This document shows positions 1 to 6,562 of a stretch of 10,191 nucleotides of DNA, in pieces. Position 1 is the stretch's first letter, and every line of letters starts with the position of its first letter. The notes under the pieces are model-generated. The model had not been told where the DNA came from, did not search any database, and saw nothing but the letters and a program-made list of their open reading frames with translations. Source of the DNA: Candidatus Babelota bacterium (GTDB taxonomy: Bacteria; Babelota; Babeliae; Babelales; Babelaceae); NCBI GenBank assembly GCA_003174035.1, contig PRDV01000035.1:1-10191 (forward strand), read 5' to 3'. The position numbers were made by a program, and so were the translations under genes.

Positions 1-258
1 GAAAGTGGCTACGGGCGTTATGATATTATGCTTATTCCGAAGAATTCCACAAAACCAGGAATCATCATCGAGTTTAAGAAGGTATCCCATGTCATACATG
101 AGACCCTGCCTATAGCAGCTGAAAAAGCTATCAAACAGATTCACGAAAAAAATTATGCCCAAGAACTTAAATCGCGCGGCTTACGTTCTGCCTTAGCATA
201 CGGGATTGCTTTTGATGGCAAAAAATTGACTATCCTCAGCGACCATCAGAGTTTTTAG
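1..258 (+). CDS. PD-(D/E)XK nuclease-domain protein, C-terminal end (5' partial)
   Basis: This is the last 85 codons of a gene that enters from the left; the frame is open from base 1, so the Met at base 28 is internal. The visible part matches the end of the PD-(D/E)XK nuclease domain found at the C-terminus of 'AAA-ATPase-like' family proteins. A GRYD motif places the catalytic Asp at residue 8, and the strand ending in I-E-F-K gives the Glu-x-Lys pair at residues 24 and 26. A helix with A-x-x-Q-I-x-x-K-x-Y follows (about residues 40-52), then the strand A-L-A-Y-G-I-A-F-D-G-K, the usual ending of this family. The catalytic residues are all present, so the domain looks intact. The N-terminal ATPase part lies outside the window. 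The family's function is poorly known; a defence or mobile-element role is often assumed. Its stop codon overlaps the stop of the convergent porin gene. Confidence 0.8.
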   Translation, partial: ESGYGRYDIMLIPKNSTKPGIIIEFKKVSHVIHETLPIAAEKAIKQIHEKNYAQELKSRGLRSALAYGIAFDGKKLTILSDHQSF

Positions 259-1673
259 AACATATAATACAGGGCAAGCATGGTACGCACGTTATCTACC
301 GGACAGCCATTGCGTACACGACCAAATCTATCTGGGGTTCCCCAGGAAGCCCGTGTCCATTCTATTTCAGCAGCAAAACGAATCGGATCTCTCTTATAGA
401 TATAGCGTGGTGAAAATCGTACTACGTAATCGAGATTCTGAGCAACACCATCGAAAGCATAAATAATAGGCAACTTTGTAGTCGGATCTATAAAGAGCCT
501 ATCGCTCGAACCCAAATTCTTTGTTCCGCCAACAAAAAAGCCTAATTCCATGTTATCGCAACAAAAGATATAGGAAAAATCTAACCAGGCAGCAACTGCT
601 GCAGTATTACTGTACGTACGCCTATCGGTAACAGGATCTACGGTCCGCACCCCAAAACCGCTTATAAGGAGCTGATCATTGCCATTTTGCGCCCACAAGA
701 CTTTGGCGCGTAGCGACCACGGTGCGTGCACAACAGCTCCAAATGCTTCAACAATAAAACTATTAATATGCTCATCTGTCTTTACATTGTTGTTGGTTAC
801 AATACGTGGCGTTAAGCGCAAGTAATCTCCTGCAATCCCTACAAGAGCATTGTCAAAATAACCTCTCATCTGCAGATGAAAGTTTGGCACTACAGCATTT
901 CTAATATAAATGGAGCTTGGCGGAGCAGGTGAAATAGCAGTAACCGGTCCAAAGCTGGAGAAGTCCCGTTGACTACAAGCCGCTAAGATTAGTTCAAACC
1001 AATCCCATCGCTGTGTTAAGCGTAATTGAGGGTCGCGAGCCTGGGGTTCCATCGGATCACCAACGTTAAACCCCACCGTATTAGGAAAGCATTCAACAAT
1101 CCATAGTGGATGCCACCATTGGCCAAATAAAAATGATCCGGTATCCCAAGATACACGACCAAAAGCATGTCGCAATCTAAATCCATAAATAGTATCTTCA
1201 GAAGGTCCTCGAAAATCTCCCTCAATAAGCCCATCAGTTTTAATACAACCCCAGTCAGGGCCAGTTAATTGTATCCCTGCACGGGTTTCTATAGCGGTCA
1301 TTTGCCATTGCCCATGAGCATTAATGTCAGCACCAAAAATGTCGGGCAAGCGACGCGCAGGAAAATCTAACCGTTGATTCTCACGATTTCCTATTACCTG
1401 GCGTGTATCCCAATATGCTTCCCACCGCACAAACCCATAGGGCTGAATTTTTACAAAAGCACATTCTATTTTTCTACTACGTACTATCGGAATACCGCTT
1501 GATTCAGGGCACGGAGGGCATAACGGCTGATCATATTGCCGACCTAGATGGCAATCCTCCCGCAAATCAATGCGCCCACCGCACATATCAATGCACTCAT
1601 CTTGAGTACGTATAGATTGTGAGGCAAAAAATAAAGCAACTAAACTGAAAAGCCCCGAGATATTAATCTTCAT
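255..1673 (-). CDS. Porin-like outer-membrane beta-barrel protein with Cys-rich N-terminus
   Basis: This encodes 472 residues. The start is supported by an AAGGA ribosome site about 10 bases upstream. Residues 1-20 form a signal peptide (K3, then a hydrophobic core). Residues 27-71 hold six cysteines, including a C-P-P-C at 52-55; this segment is absent from the neighbouring paralogue. The rest is alternating polar/aromatic strands separated by loops, starting with G-F-V-R-W-E-A-Y-W-D-T-R-Q at about 80-92. The protein ends Y-Y-M-F: a terminal aromatic residue, as expected for recognition by the BAM assembly machinery. The W-D-T-R-Q strand and general layout recall porin-like proteins of Bacteroidetes (DcaP-like), from memory only. 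Shared blocks with the upstream gene include F-G-Q-W/Y-W-H-P-L, D-Y-L-R-L and G-G-T-K-N-L-G. The likely role is an outer-membrane channel or surface protein; the substrate is unknown. It lies 49 bases downstream of its paralogue, probably in the same operon. Confidence 0.72.
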   Translation of the reverse strand: MKINISGLFSLVALFFASQSIRTQDECIDMCGGRIDLREDCHLGRQYDQPLCPPCPESSGIPIVRSRKIECAFVKIQPYGFVRWEAYWDTRQVIGNRENQRLDFPARRLPDIFGADINAHGQWQMTAIETRAGIQLTGPDWGCIKTDGLIEGDFRGPSEDTIYGFRLRHAFGRVSWDTGSFLFGQWWHPLWIVECFPNTVGFNVGDPMEPQARDPQLRLTQRWDWFELILAACSQRDFSSFGPVTAISPAPPSSIYIRNAVVPNFHLQMRGYFDNALVGIAGDYLRLTPRIVTNNNVKTDEHINSFIVEAFGAVVHAPWSLRAKVLWAQNGNDQLLISGFGVRTVDPVTDRRTYSNTAAVAAWLDFSYIFCCDNMELGFFVGGTKNLGSSDRLFIDPTTKLPIIYAFDGVAQNLDYVVRFSPRYIYKRDPIRFAAEIEWTRASWGTPDRFGRVRNGCPVDNVRTMLALYYMF

Positions 1674-1722
1674 GCACTGCTCATCCTTCTAATTTGATGA
1701 CCAACTCAAAGATACTACAGAA

Positions 1723-3051
1723 TTAATAGAAAAAGAAGAGGGAAGCAAGAACTCGCACATTATTGACCGGTTTGGCATGATGTATACGTGCACGCCTGTC
1801 TGGGTTACCAAATGTCGCACGGGTTGCTTCAATTTCCAGGCCAAACCGCAAAGGGTCATGCATTAAAATATACCGAGGAGATATCCTCAATACGGTGCTC
1901 ACTTGATTAATCACTGGTATGGTATTATAGACAATAGGCTGATGCGTTCGCTTATCAAGCACAAGTGAGCGCTGCGCTCCAAGATTTTTTGTACCGCCTA
2001 TAAAGAGTCCTAGTTCAGACGTTAATGAAGGCAAAACGTATGACGAATCCATCCAACCCGACAAACAGGCACTGTTTGTATACGTCCTTTGATCGGTACC
2101 TCGATCAATGTTATGCACACCATAGCCACTAATAAGCGCTTGCGCTGAGCCATTTTGTGCATACAACAATTTCATCCGCGTTGAGAATTGAGGAAAATTA
2201 AATGCGGCCCATGCTTGTGCTATAAAGCTCGTATTCACCTCATCTACCTTTATACATCTATTGCTCCTCAATCGCGGCACTAACCGCAAATAATCAAAAC
2301 CTACACCCGCATGATGAGCACCAAAGGTACGTCGCAGCTCAACATCAATATTAGGAATGAGAGCATTTCGATTATACGTAGAACTAAGCCCAATAGGTCC
2401 TGAGCTCACAATAGGAAAATTCTGGCTTGCTGCAGTCACATAGCATTGAAATTCTCCTATATTAAAACCGAATTTACATTGAGGCACGCGAGATCTGGGC
2501 TCAAATGGTGATCCCAAGTTATAACTCACCGTCTGCGGAGAACATACAGGAATAATAAGCGGATGCCAGTACTGGCCAAACAATAAGGCGCCCCAGTCCC
2601 ACTTAAGTATGCCAAGGGCAAAAAGACATCGTAGTCCTGATAAACTTACCTCAGTAGGTCCCAAAAAATCTACCGCCACAATCCCCGCCATCGCGACAGG
2701 CGAAAGCGGACCAATACATGCAGCACCAAGTGTTGTTCCCGCAGCAGACATGCGAAATTGAGGACGAGAAAAAATGTCTTTACAAGATCTATCGGGGGTA
2801 TACGGCCGTGGAAAAAAAATAACGTAGTCCTCACGAAGCCCAATTTCCTGTCGGGTATCCCACGAGGTATCGAGCTCCCCGAGAACTATCGGTTTGACCG
2901 ACCATGGACGTACATCAGCAAGCGAAACTGAACGAATAGGCAATGAAGAAATATAACGCCGATCTCTTGCAGGAAATTCAATAAAAAAGCGCGCATCAAG
3001 CAGGTTTGATACGAATAGAAAATACGGCAGAAAAACAAAACGCATATGCAC
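1723..3051 (-). CDS. Porin-like outer-membrane beta-barrel protein (paralogue)
   Basis: The longest frame begins at a GTG (3051, 442 residues). An in-frame ATG two codons later (3045) gives M-R-F-V-F-L-P-Y and a compact signal peptide, and I prefer it, although neither start has a good ribosome site. The mature protein shows the same strand pattern as the downstream gene: S-W-D-T-R-Q-E-I-G near residue 64, F-G-Q-Y-W-H-P-L, N-L-G-S-P-F-E-P-R, D-Y-L-R-L-V-P-R, A-Q-N-G, G-G-T-K-N-L-G and P-V-N-N-V-R close to the end. It finishes F-F-F-Y, an aromatic C-terminus typical of outer-membrane barrels. It lacks the Cys-rich N-terminal extension of its neighbour. The two genes are clearly related by duplication but well diverged, so they may pass or bind different ligands. 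It is the first gene of the presumed two-gene operon. Confidence 0.7.
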   Translation of the reverse strand: MHMRFVFLPYFLFVSNLLDARFFIEFPARDRRYISSLPIRSVSLADVRPWSVKPIVLGELDTSWDTRQEIGLREDYVIFFPRPYTPDRSCKDIFSRPQFRMSAAGTTLGAACIGPLSPVAMAGIVAVDFLGPTEVSLSGLRCLFALGILKWDWGALLFGQYWHPLIIPVCSPQTVSYNLGSPFEPRSRVPQCKFGFNIGEFQCYVTAASQNFPIVSSGPIGLSSTYNRNALIPNIDVELRRTFGAHHAGVGFDYLRLVPRLRSNRCIKVDEVNTSFIAQAWAAFNFPQFSTRMKLLYAQNGSAQALISGYGVHNIDRGTDQRTYTNSACLSGWMDSSYVLPSLTSELGLFIGGTKNLGAQRSLVLDKRTHQPIVYNTIPVINQVSTVLRISPRYILMHDPLRFGLEIEATRATFGNPDRRARIHHAKPVNNVRVLASLFFFY

Positions 3052-3079
3052 ACATTGTTAAAAGCATTCAAGAGCCTTT

Positions 3080-3108
3080 AGAATAGCCTAGTGTGCGTAA
3101 ATGTTCAA
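3080..3108 (-). promoter_or_regulatory. Candidate promoter of the porin pair
   Basis: Read on the minus strand, TTGAAC (3108-3103) and TATTCT (3085-3080) are separated by exactly 17 bases. Each hexamer matches the sigma-70 consensus at 4 of 6 positions. Transcription would start about 30 bases before the porin start codon. This is a consensus match by eye only. Another TTGACT lies further upstream (about 3180-3175) but pairs less well with a -10. Confidence 0.35.
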
Positions 3109-3247
3109 CTAGCGCAAGATGGTGGAGATGATAGCTATCTTTTTTAACCCCAAATATAGGAGAACAGCATTCAGTCAAGATTGTTTGCATTCAGCATGTT
3201 CCGGTCACCTTGTTTTATAATTTTCTATTTTTTTTTATTCTTTCTAG

Positions 3248-3302
3248 TATACTGGATGGAGAAATGGTGGTTACTTAACAATCATGTTATGTAAGGATTA
3301 CC
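3248..3302 (+). promoter_or_regulatory. Promoter -10 and conserved leader of gene A
   Basis: A TATACT at 3248-3253 sits behind a long T-rich tract and is followed by a leader that recurs upstream of the truncated second copy of A (6563-6613). The shared core is GAAATGGTRGTTRCYTAACAA. It contains a four-codon frame ATG-GTG-GTT-ACT-TAA (3264-3278) that would begin only a few bases after the predicted transcription start. The ribosome site of A is TAAGGA at 3292-3297, five bases before the ATG. No convincing -35 hexamer is visible in the T-rich stretch. Confidence 0.45.
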
Positions 3303-4754
3303 ATGCATTTCGCTCTCCTTCTTTTACTTTTGATAAATACCTTTGTCCATTCAATGGAACGAGAGGTCACACAAGAAAAAGAGAATACAAATTGGTTCGC
3401 CAATCTCGGTAGTTCGATACTCTCAAAATTTCGAAGCATTTTCGATGAAGATAAAGGCCCTACCCCAGAAGCCAAACTTAGAGCGCTTGCTCAAGTCATA
3501 CGTAAGCAAAAAAAATTTCCATCCCTCAAAGAACTTGCTCTAACAGCAATCGCAACAAAAAAGACCTCCGATCTTGAATTTGCCAGAAAATTAGCCAAGC
3601 TACCTGCTGATCTCCACGAATCAGTAAAAAAAGCATTTCTTCAACATCATATGGTGGAAATCTTAGAAAGATTCCCTTTAGAACCAGTGACTGAATACGT
3701 GGGAAAATCAGAAATCTGTCCAAACCGCAAGTATCTTTTTAGCCGCATTGCTGAAGACGCAGAATGTAAGGTATTTGAACTTCAGGATAACGAACGCAAA
3801 TTAATTGGAGCGATTGAAGCCCTTCCTGTTGCAATAACTCATGATAGCAAGTATGCAATTAGCTATACGAATAATACCCTTATCGTAACCACACTGCCAG
3901 ATCTTGAACGAATTGCTATGTGCGATTGCCCACGCCATCCCTATGGTATGTTCGACAAATACTACGTATTCGATAGCGATGCTAAGATTATTAAAACCAT
4001 ACGCAAAGGTTCGCACCAACCTATGAAAGAGCATGATTTTTCTTGTGATCCCGAGGAAATAGCCGCATATAACTCAGAAATGTATATATGCATGCCACAT
4101 CAGATCATTGCCTATCAATGGAAACATTATTTTCTTGCGCATAATGATCATTTTGAAGAATTGGCCACTATTCCCTATATTAATAGCTCAGAAAACGTTA
4201 TTTCTGCCTATTGGAACAAACTATTCGATGAGTTTTTACGCAAAAAGGGCCTCAAGGATGCATTTTTCACGCATTGTGGGAACGGTGCTATTTCAACAAA
4301 TGGTGACATATTCTCAAAAGCTCTTCCTGATTCTTCTCGTTCTAGAAGAAATGGCGACTTGCTTTCAATTGATGCAGATTCACTCGATTCATTCACACAA
4401 AAAACCAATGTATTCATTCCGCCCCAACCCATGGCTGGTAATTCACGTCAGCCCTCCAGAATAAGCATACATCCAAATGGACACGTTATAATGGTTCATA
4501 TATCGATACAGCCAACGGATGGGATCAGCACTTGTCATCAATGCTTATATATCTATGACCATGCAACTCAAAAGACATTCGCTCTATTGGAAATACCTAA
4601 TAGAGGATATAGACCGAAAGATTTTTGGTTTTCTACTGAAGGAGATATAATTTATACCCTTGGGGGTTCACATTTTTTCATGTATGATCTCAAGAATGTT
4701 TTATCGCACTTATCTTTAAAGATATTAGCTGACCTAGTTGTTTTCAAAAAATAA
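3303..4754 (+). CDS. Exported protein with beta-propeller-like segments ('A')
   Basis: This encodes 483 residues, with a TAAGGA ribosome site 5 bases before the ATG. Residues 1-17 are a signal peptide (run of leucines, ending V-H-S), and the mature chain begins Met-Glu. Residues 55-125 look helical, including K-F-P-S-L-K-E-L-A-L and L-P-A-D-L-H-E-S-V. From about 138 there are short repeated beta units of the kind 'position marker - strand - turn - strand', as in WD40/YVTN-type propellers: I-C-P-N-R-K-Y-L-F-S (138-147), I-T-H-D-S-K-Y-A-I-S (178-187), I-S-I-H-P-N-G-H-V-I-M (387-397) and F-S-T-E-G-D-I-I-Y-T (443-452). The last is followed by a strand ending in F-M-Y-D-L. The middle part is too diverged to count blades. 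There is no catalytic motif. I infer a secreted or surface protein that binds other proteins, possibly of a host. A truncated paralogue lies at 6614. The family is not recognised by name. Confidence 0.6.
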   Translation: MHFALLLLLLINTFVHSMEREVTQEKENTNWFANLGSSILSKFRSIFDEDKGPTPEAKLRALAQVIRKQKKFPSLKELALTAIATKKTSDLEFARKLAKLPADLHESVKKAFLQHHMVEILERFPLEPVTEYVGKSEICPNRKYLFSRIAEDAECKVFELQDNERKLIGAIEALPVAITHDSKYAISYTNNTLIVTTLPDLERIAMCDCPRHPYGMFDKYYVFDSDAKIIKTIRKGSHQPMKEHDFSCDPEEIAAYNSEMYICMPHQIIAYQWKHYFLAHNDHFEELATIPYINSSENVISAYWNKLFDEFLRKKGLKDAFFTHCGNGAISTNGDIFSKALPDSSRSRRNGDLLSIDADSLDSFTQKTNVFIPPQPMAGNSRQPSRISIHPNGHVIMVHISIQPTDGISTCHQCLYIYDHATQKTFALLEIPNRGYRPKDFWFSTEGDIIYTLGGSHFFMYDLKNVLSHLSLKILADLVVFKK

Positions 4755-4790
4755 AAGGCAACGTCAGATAATCTTTTCATGTAGAAACCA

Positions 4791-4819
4791 TTGATACAAT
4801 TTTTTGCATATGCTATATT
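4791..4819 (+). promoter_or_regulatory. Promoter of gene B
   Basis: TTGATA (4791-4796) and TATATT (4814-4819) are 17 bases apart, each one base away from the sigma-70 consensus. This is the best promoter match in the window. It suggests that B has its own transcript although it follows A by only 100 bases. An AAAGGA ribosome site at 4844-4849 precedes the B start codon by 5 bases. Confidence 0.6.
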
Positions 4820-4854
4820 ATAAGTAAATAAACCCTAAAAGCTAAAGGATTTCA

Positions 4855-5637
4855 ATGTTCAAAATACAATTACCTCTATTGTTTATGTTTATCTCCATCG
4901 GTCAGTGCATATCAGCGATGGAAAAAAAAGAAAAAGCAATAACAAAGACGGTCGAATTAATAAATCGAACTAAAAACCAAATTAAAATTAAGATTGATGG
5001 GGAAGACAAATTTTTGATGCCCGAAGGTATCAATGTAATCCGAGATGCTAACCAGGAAACCTCACTCGATTTTCCAGAAAAGGCCGAACTTAGAAAGGAT
5101 CTGATTCAATTTCTTTTTACAAAGCCTGAAGATGCATTTACCATAGAAATTGAACCAGACATCTTACCAGTAGTTGGGTCTTTGCTAGAAAAATTTACCT
5201 CGGAGGCCTCAAAACTCAAATTAACTATTACCCCAAAACCGGCAGGCTGGCGGCAACCAACATCTCTTGAAAAACCAGCAACCAAAATTATAAGTATTGG
5301 CAAAATTATAAACAACTCAAAGGAAGAAGCCTATCTGCTCTTCTTTCCCCTACGAGCTAATGTTTCCAACAAGGACTGGCAAGAACCGGAAAGAGAAAAG
5401 CAAGGGTTTATTTATGATGTGCTTCCATTTTTTGCTGTTGATAAAGCATTTTTTATAAAGCAAAACTCAACGATCGATGCTCAGCAACATCCACAATTAC
5501 AACGCATTGAAATCCCAGCATCTAAAGAGTTTGAAGTCAGACTGAAAGTTGCTACGCATTCAGGCATCTATACTTTGCCAGAAACCAATCTTACTTCAAT
5601 AACAATCGATGCTGATGGCAAAGTGACATCGAATTAA
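4855..5637 (+). CDS. Exported protein of unknown function ('B')
   Basis: This encodes 260 residues, with an AAAGGA ribosome site 5 bases upstream of the ATG. Residues 1-21 form a signal peptide ending I-S-A, and the mature chain starts Met-Glu-Lys-Lys. The rest is soluble and mostly beta in appearance, with short alternating strands such as V-E-L-I-N-R-T and I-K-I-K-I-D-G near residues 33-48. An N-N-S-K-E-E-A-Y-L-L-F-F segment near 152-163 is reminiscent of the first, so there may be two related beta domains. No catalytic motif, lipobox or transmembrane segment is seen. I do not recognise the family. Its last 65 or so codons recur at 6129-6320, which shows that a second copy once existed. B follows A, and fragments of both recur downstream, so the two probably evolved as a unit. 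The likely location is the periplasm or outside the cell. Confidence 0.6.
   Translation: MFKIQLPLLFMFISIGQCISAMEKKEKAITKTVELINRTKNQIKIKIDGEDKFLMPEGINVIRDANQETSLDFPEKAELRKDLIQFLFTKPEDAFTIEIEPDILPVVGSLLEKFTSEASKLKLTITPKPAGWRQPTSLEKPATKIISIGKIINNSKEEAYLLFFPLRANVSNKDWQEPEREKQGFIYDVLPFFAVDKAFFIKQNSTIDAQQHPQLQRIEIPASKEFEVRLKVATHSGIYTLPETNLTSITIDADGKVTSN
5435..5637 (+). repeat. Direct repeat, left copy (3' end of B)
   Basis: This stretch is repeated in the same orientation at 6130-6320, at roughly 80% identity judged by eye. The pair flanks the antitoxin and the broken toxin gene. Homology begins at CTGTTGATAA in both copies and fades around the B stop codon. Confidence 0.75.
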
Positions 5638-5787
5638 AAATCGTAAGTGAGTATTTAAAGAAGGATGCCGCAAATTCGTCTCCATTTTTCCGAGAGTATT
5701 GCGTACATCTTTCAATATTCTTGCTTTAGAAGGATCGGCCTCTAGGTTTTGAAACTGCTTAGCAGCCAGTCTCGGCCATAGTTTCAT
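5596..5787 (-). pseudogene. RelE/ParE-like toxin gene, 3'-truncated
   Basis: The frame opens at an ATG that shares one base with the antitoxin stop codon (TAATG), the usual coupling of a type II toxin-antitoxin operon. The first 47 residues look like a small RelE/ParE-fold toxin. A K-Q-F-Q-N-L-E motif is followed by a helix K-A-R-I-L-K-D-V-R-N-T-L-G-K-M and then R-H-P-S-L-N-T-H, a signature I recall from this superfamily. Homology stops at the His (base 5647). The following 16 residues are antisense to the end of gene B and look unrelated. Family members are usually 85-100 residues, so about half is missing, including the C-terminal beta strands and catalytic side chains. The product is most likely inactive. 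The break falls 10 bases beyond the stop of gene B, so it coincides with the join to the A/B locus. Confidence 0.6.
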
Positions 5788-6041
5788 TAGTCCTCTTCTG
5801 CGTATTTTTTGAATGAACCTAAATCAATTGTTGCCTTCTCTTTAAGGACTTCCTTAATCTCTTCAACAAGTTGTTTATTCTTGGGATCATATAACCATAG
5901 CTCCTGCTCTGGAATCTCGATAGCTTCTAAAAAAAGCTGCTTTAAAGTTTTGCCCGTAAGAGCCGCACGCGCCTTTATAAGCCTATGCTGCTCATCGGTT
6001 ACGTCCAATGAAATGCGGGACATTTTTGTTCTTTCGCTCAT
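5787..6041 (-). CDS. Type II antitoxin, ribbon-helix-helix type
   Basis: This encodes 84 residues, with AGAGG six bases upstream of the ATG. The N-terminal part (residues 7-42) fits a ribbon-helix-helix DNA-binding domain: a short strand S-R-I-S-L-D-V, a helix with D-E-Q-H-R-L-I-K-A-R-A-A-L, then G-K-T-L-K-Q-L-F-L-E-A-I. The rest is charged and ends G-S-F-K-K-Y-A-E-E-D, resembling the toxin-wrapping tail of such antitoxins. The protein would normally pair with the toxin encoded next, bind it and repress the shared promoter. That toxin is truncated here, so this antitoxin appears to be an orphan. It could still act on a related toxin elsewhere or persist as a plain repressor. The family placement rests on pattern and context; I cannot assign a named subfamily. 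Confidence 0.7.
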   Translation of the reverse strand: MSERTKMSRISLDVTDEQHRLIKARAALTGKTLKQLFLEAIEIPEQELWLYDPKNKQLVEEIKEVLKEKATIDLGSFKKYAEED

Positions 6042-6079
6042 AATAACCTCTTGTTGTAAATACTTGCTGTCTAATTTTC

Positions 6080-6108
6080 ATATTACCACAAATGTGGGTA
6101 TGTGGAAA
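6080..6108 (-). promoter_or_regulatory. Antitoxin promoter with candidate operator
   Basis: On the minus strand TTTCCA (6108-6103) and TAATAT (6085-6080) are 17 bases apart. Between and over them lie three copies of a five-base half-site: CCACA at 6086-6090 and TGTGG at 6093-6097 and 6101-6105. The first two form the near-perfect palindrome CCACAAATGTGG. A palindrome inside the promoter spacer is the normal place for an autoregulatory ribbon-helix-helix antitoxin to bind. Confidence 0.45.
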
Positions 6109-6128
6109 GGATTCAATACAAATTCAAG

Positions 6129-6383
6129 ACTGTTGATAAGATATTTTTCATAAAACGAAACTCAACGATTGATGCGCAGCAGCATTCGCAATTACAATAT
6201 CTTGAAATCCCAGCTTCTAGAGAATTTGAATTCAGGCTCAAGGTTTTTACACATTCAGGTATCTACACTTTGCCAGAAACCAATCTTACTGCAATAACAA
6301 TGGATGCTGATAGCAAGGACTCAAAAGCCCGTAGAAGAAAGAATCTTTACAACCCCAAGAGGTCAAAAAACATGCGAAAATAG
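6129..6383 (+). pseudogene. 3'-terminal fragment of a second copy of gene B
   Basis: From base 6132 the frame reads V-D-K-I-F-F-I-K and continues with the same sequence as the last 60 or so residues of B, with scattered substitutions (for example A-S-R-E-F-E-F for A-S-K-E-F-E-V). Everything before this, including the signal peptide and about 190 residues, is missing. The sequence upstream is the antitoxin promoter. After about base 6316 the frame leaves the B homology and runs into a basic, unrelated tail before a stop at 6381-6383. There is no credible ribosome site. It is a remnant rather than a working gene, although its substitutions have kept the frame open. Confidence 0.75.
6130..6320 (+). 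repeat. Direct repeat, right copy
   Basis: This is the second copy of the stretch at 5435-5637, in the same orientation. The two copies are about 490 bases apart and bracket the toxin-antitoxin remnant. Confidence 0.75.
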
Positions 6384-6386
6384 TCG

Positions 6387-6456
6387 CCCTTGGTCATCTG
6401 GGTTGGCTCCCCAGATACCATAGGGAGAGTAGCGTGAAGCCCGCCCAGCCGGCGGC
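6387..6456 (+). other. Two GC-rich hairpins, candidate structured RNA or mobile-element end
   Basis: Bases 6387-6425 fold into a stem of 15 pairs with a 7-base loop (6403-6409) and two single-base bulges (6395 and 6421): CCCT with AGGG, TGGT with ACCA, ATCTGGG with CCCAGAT. A second stem at 6439-6456 pairs GCC-c-GCC with GGCGGC around a 5-base loop. The stretch is clearly richer in G+C than its surroundings. No T-tract follows, so it is not an ordinary terminator. It may be a small RNA, or the end of a decayed transposon (IS200/IS605 ends carry hairpins), but I cannot assign it. Confidence 0.4.
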
Positions 6457-6562
6457 AGAGGAGAAATGAAAAGCGGAACTAATCACTTTGCTCAAAACCG
6501 AAACTTTTCATGTTGCCTTGACACAATCTTAAAATTTTATTTCTTTTTTTCTACTTATTTGT
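6457..6562. other. Intergenic stretch, mostly T-rich
   Basis: I see no gene here. It starts with a purine-rich run and ends in a T-rich tract like the one that precedes gene A (3211-3247). A TTGACA at 6518-6523 is present, but it is 39 bases from the next -10 and so is poorly placed. Confidence 0.5.

Noticed and set aside
28..258. A complete 76-residue gene starting at Met 28
   Set aside because: The frame is open back to base 1 and the upstream residues include the catalytic GRYD motif, so the Met is internal.
2886..3071. Minus-strand frame of 61 codons at the start of the first porin gene
   Set aside because: It overlaps the porin signal-peptide region in another frame and has no ribosome site or recognisable content.
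3130..3139. Perfect palindrome GATAGCTATC followed by a T run, as a terminator
   Set aside because: It leaves no loop and only five pairs, and it lies between divergent genes where no terminator is needed.
4108..4464. Plus-strand frame of 118 codons inside gene A
   Set aside because: It is a shadow in another phase; gene A has the export signal, ribosome site and a paralogue.
5809..6153. Plus-strand frame of 114 codons
   Set aside because: It is antisense to the antitoxin and its promoter; the Ser/Cys-rich translation resembles no protein, and the antitoxin explains the region.
6387..6425. Strong hairpin as a Rho-independent terminator
   Set aside because: It is not followed by a T-tract on either strand within the expected distance.
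6518..6523. TTGACA as the -35 of the truncated A copy
   Set aside because: It is 39 bases from TATACT, far beyond the usual 16-18, and it is not conserved at that place upstream of A.
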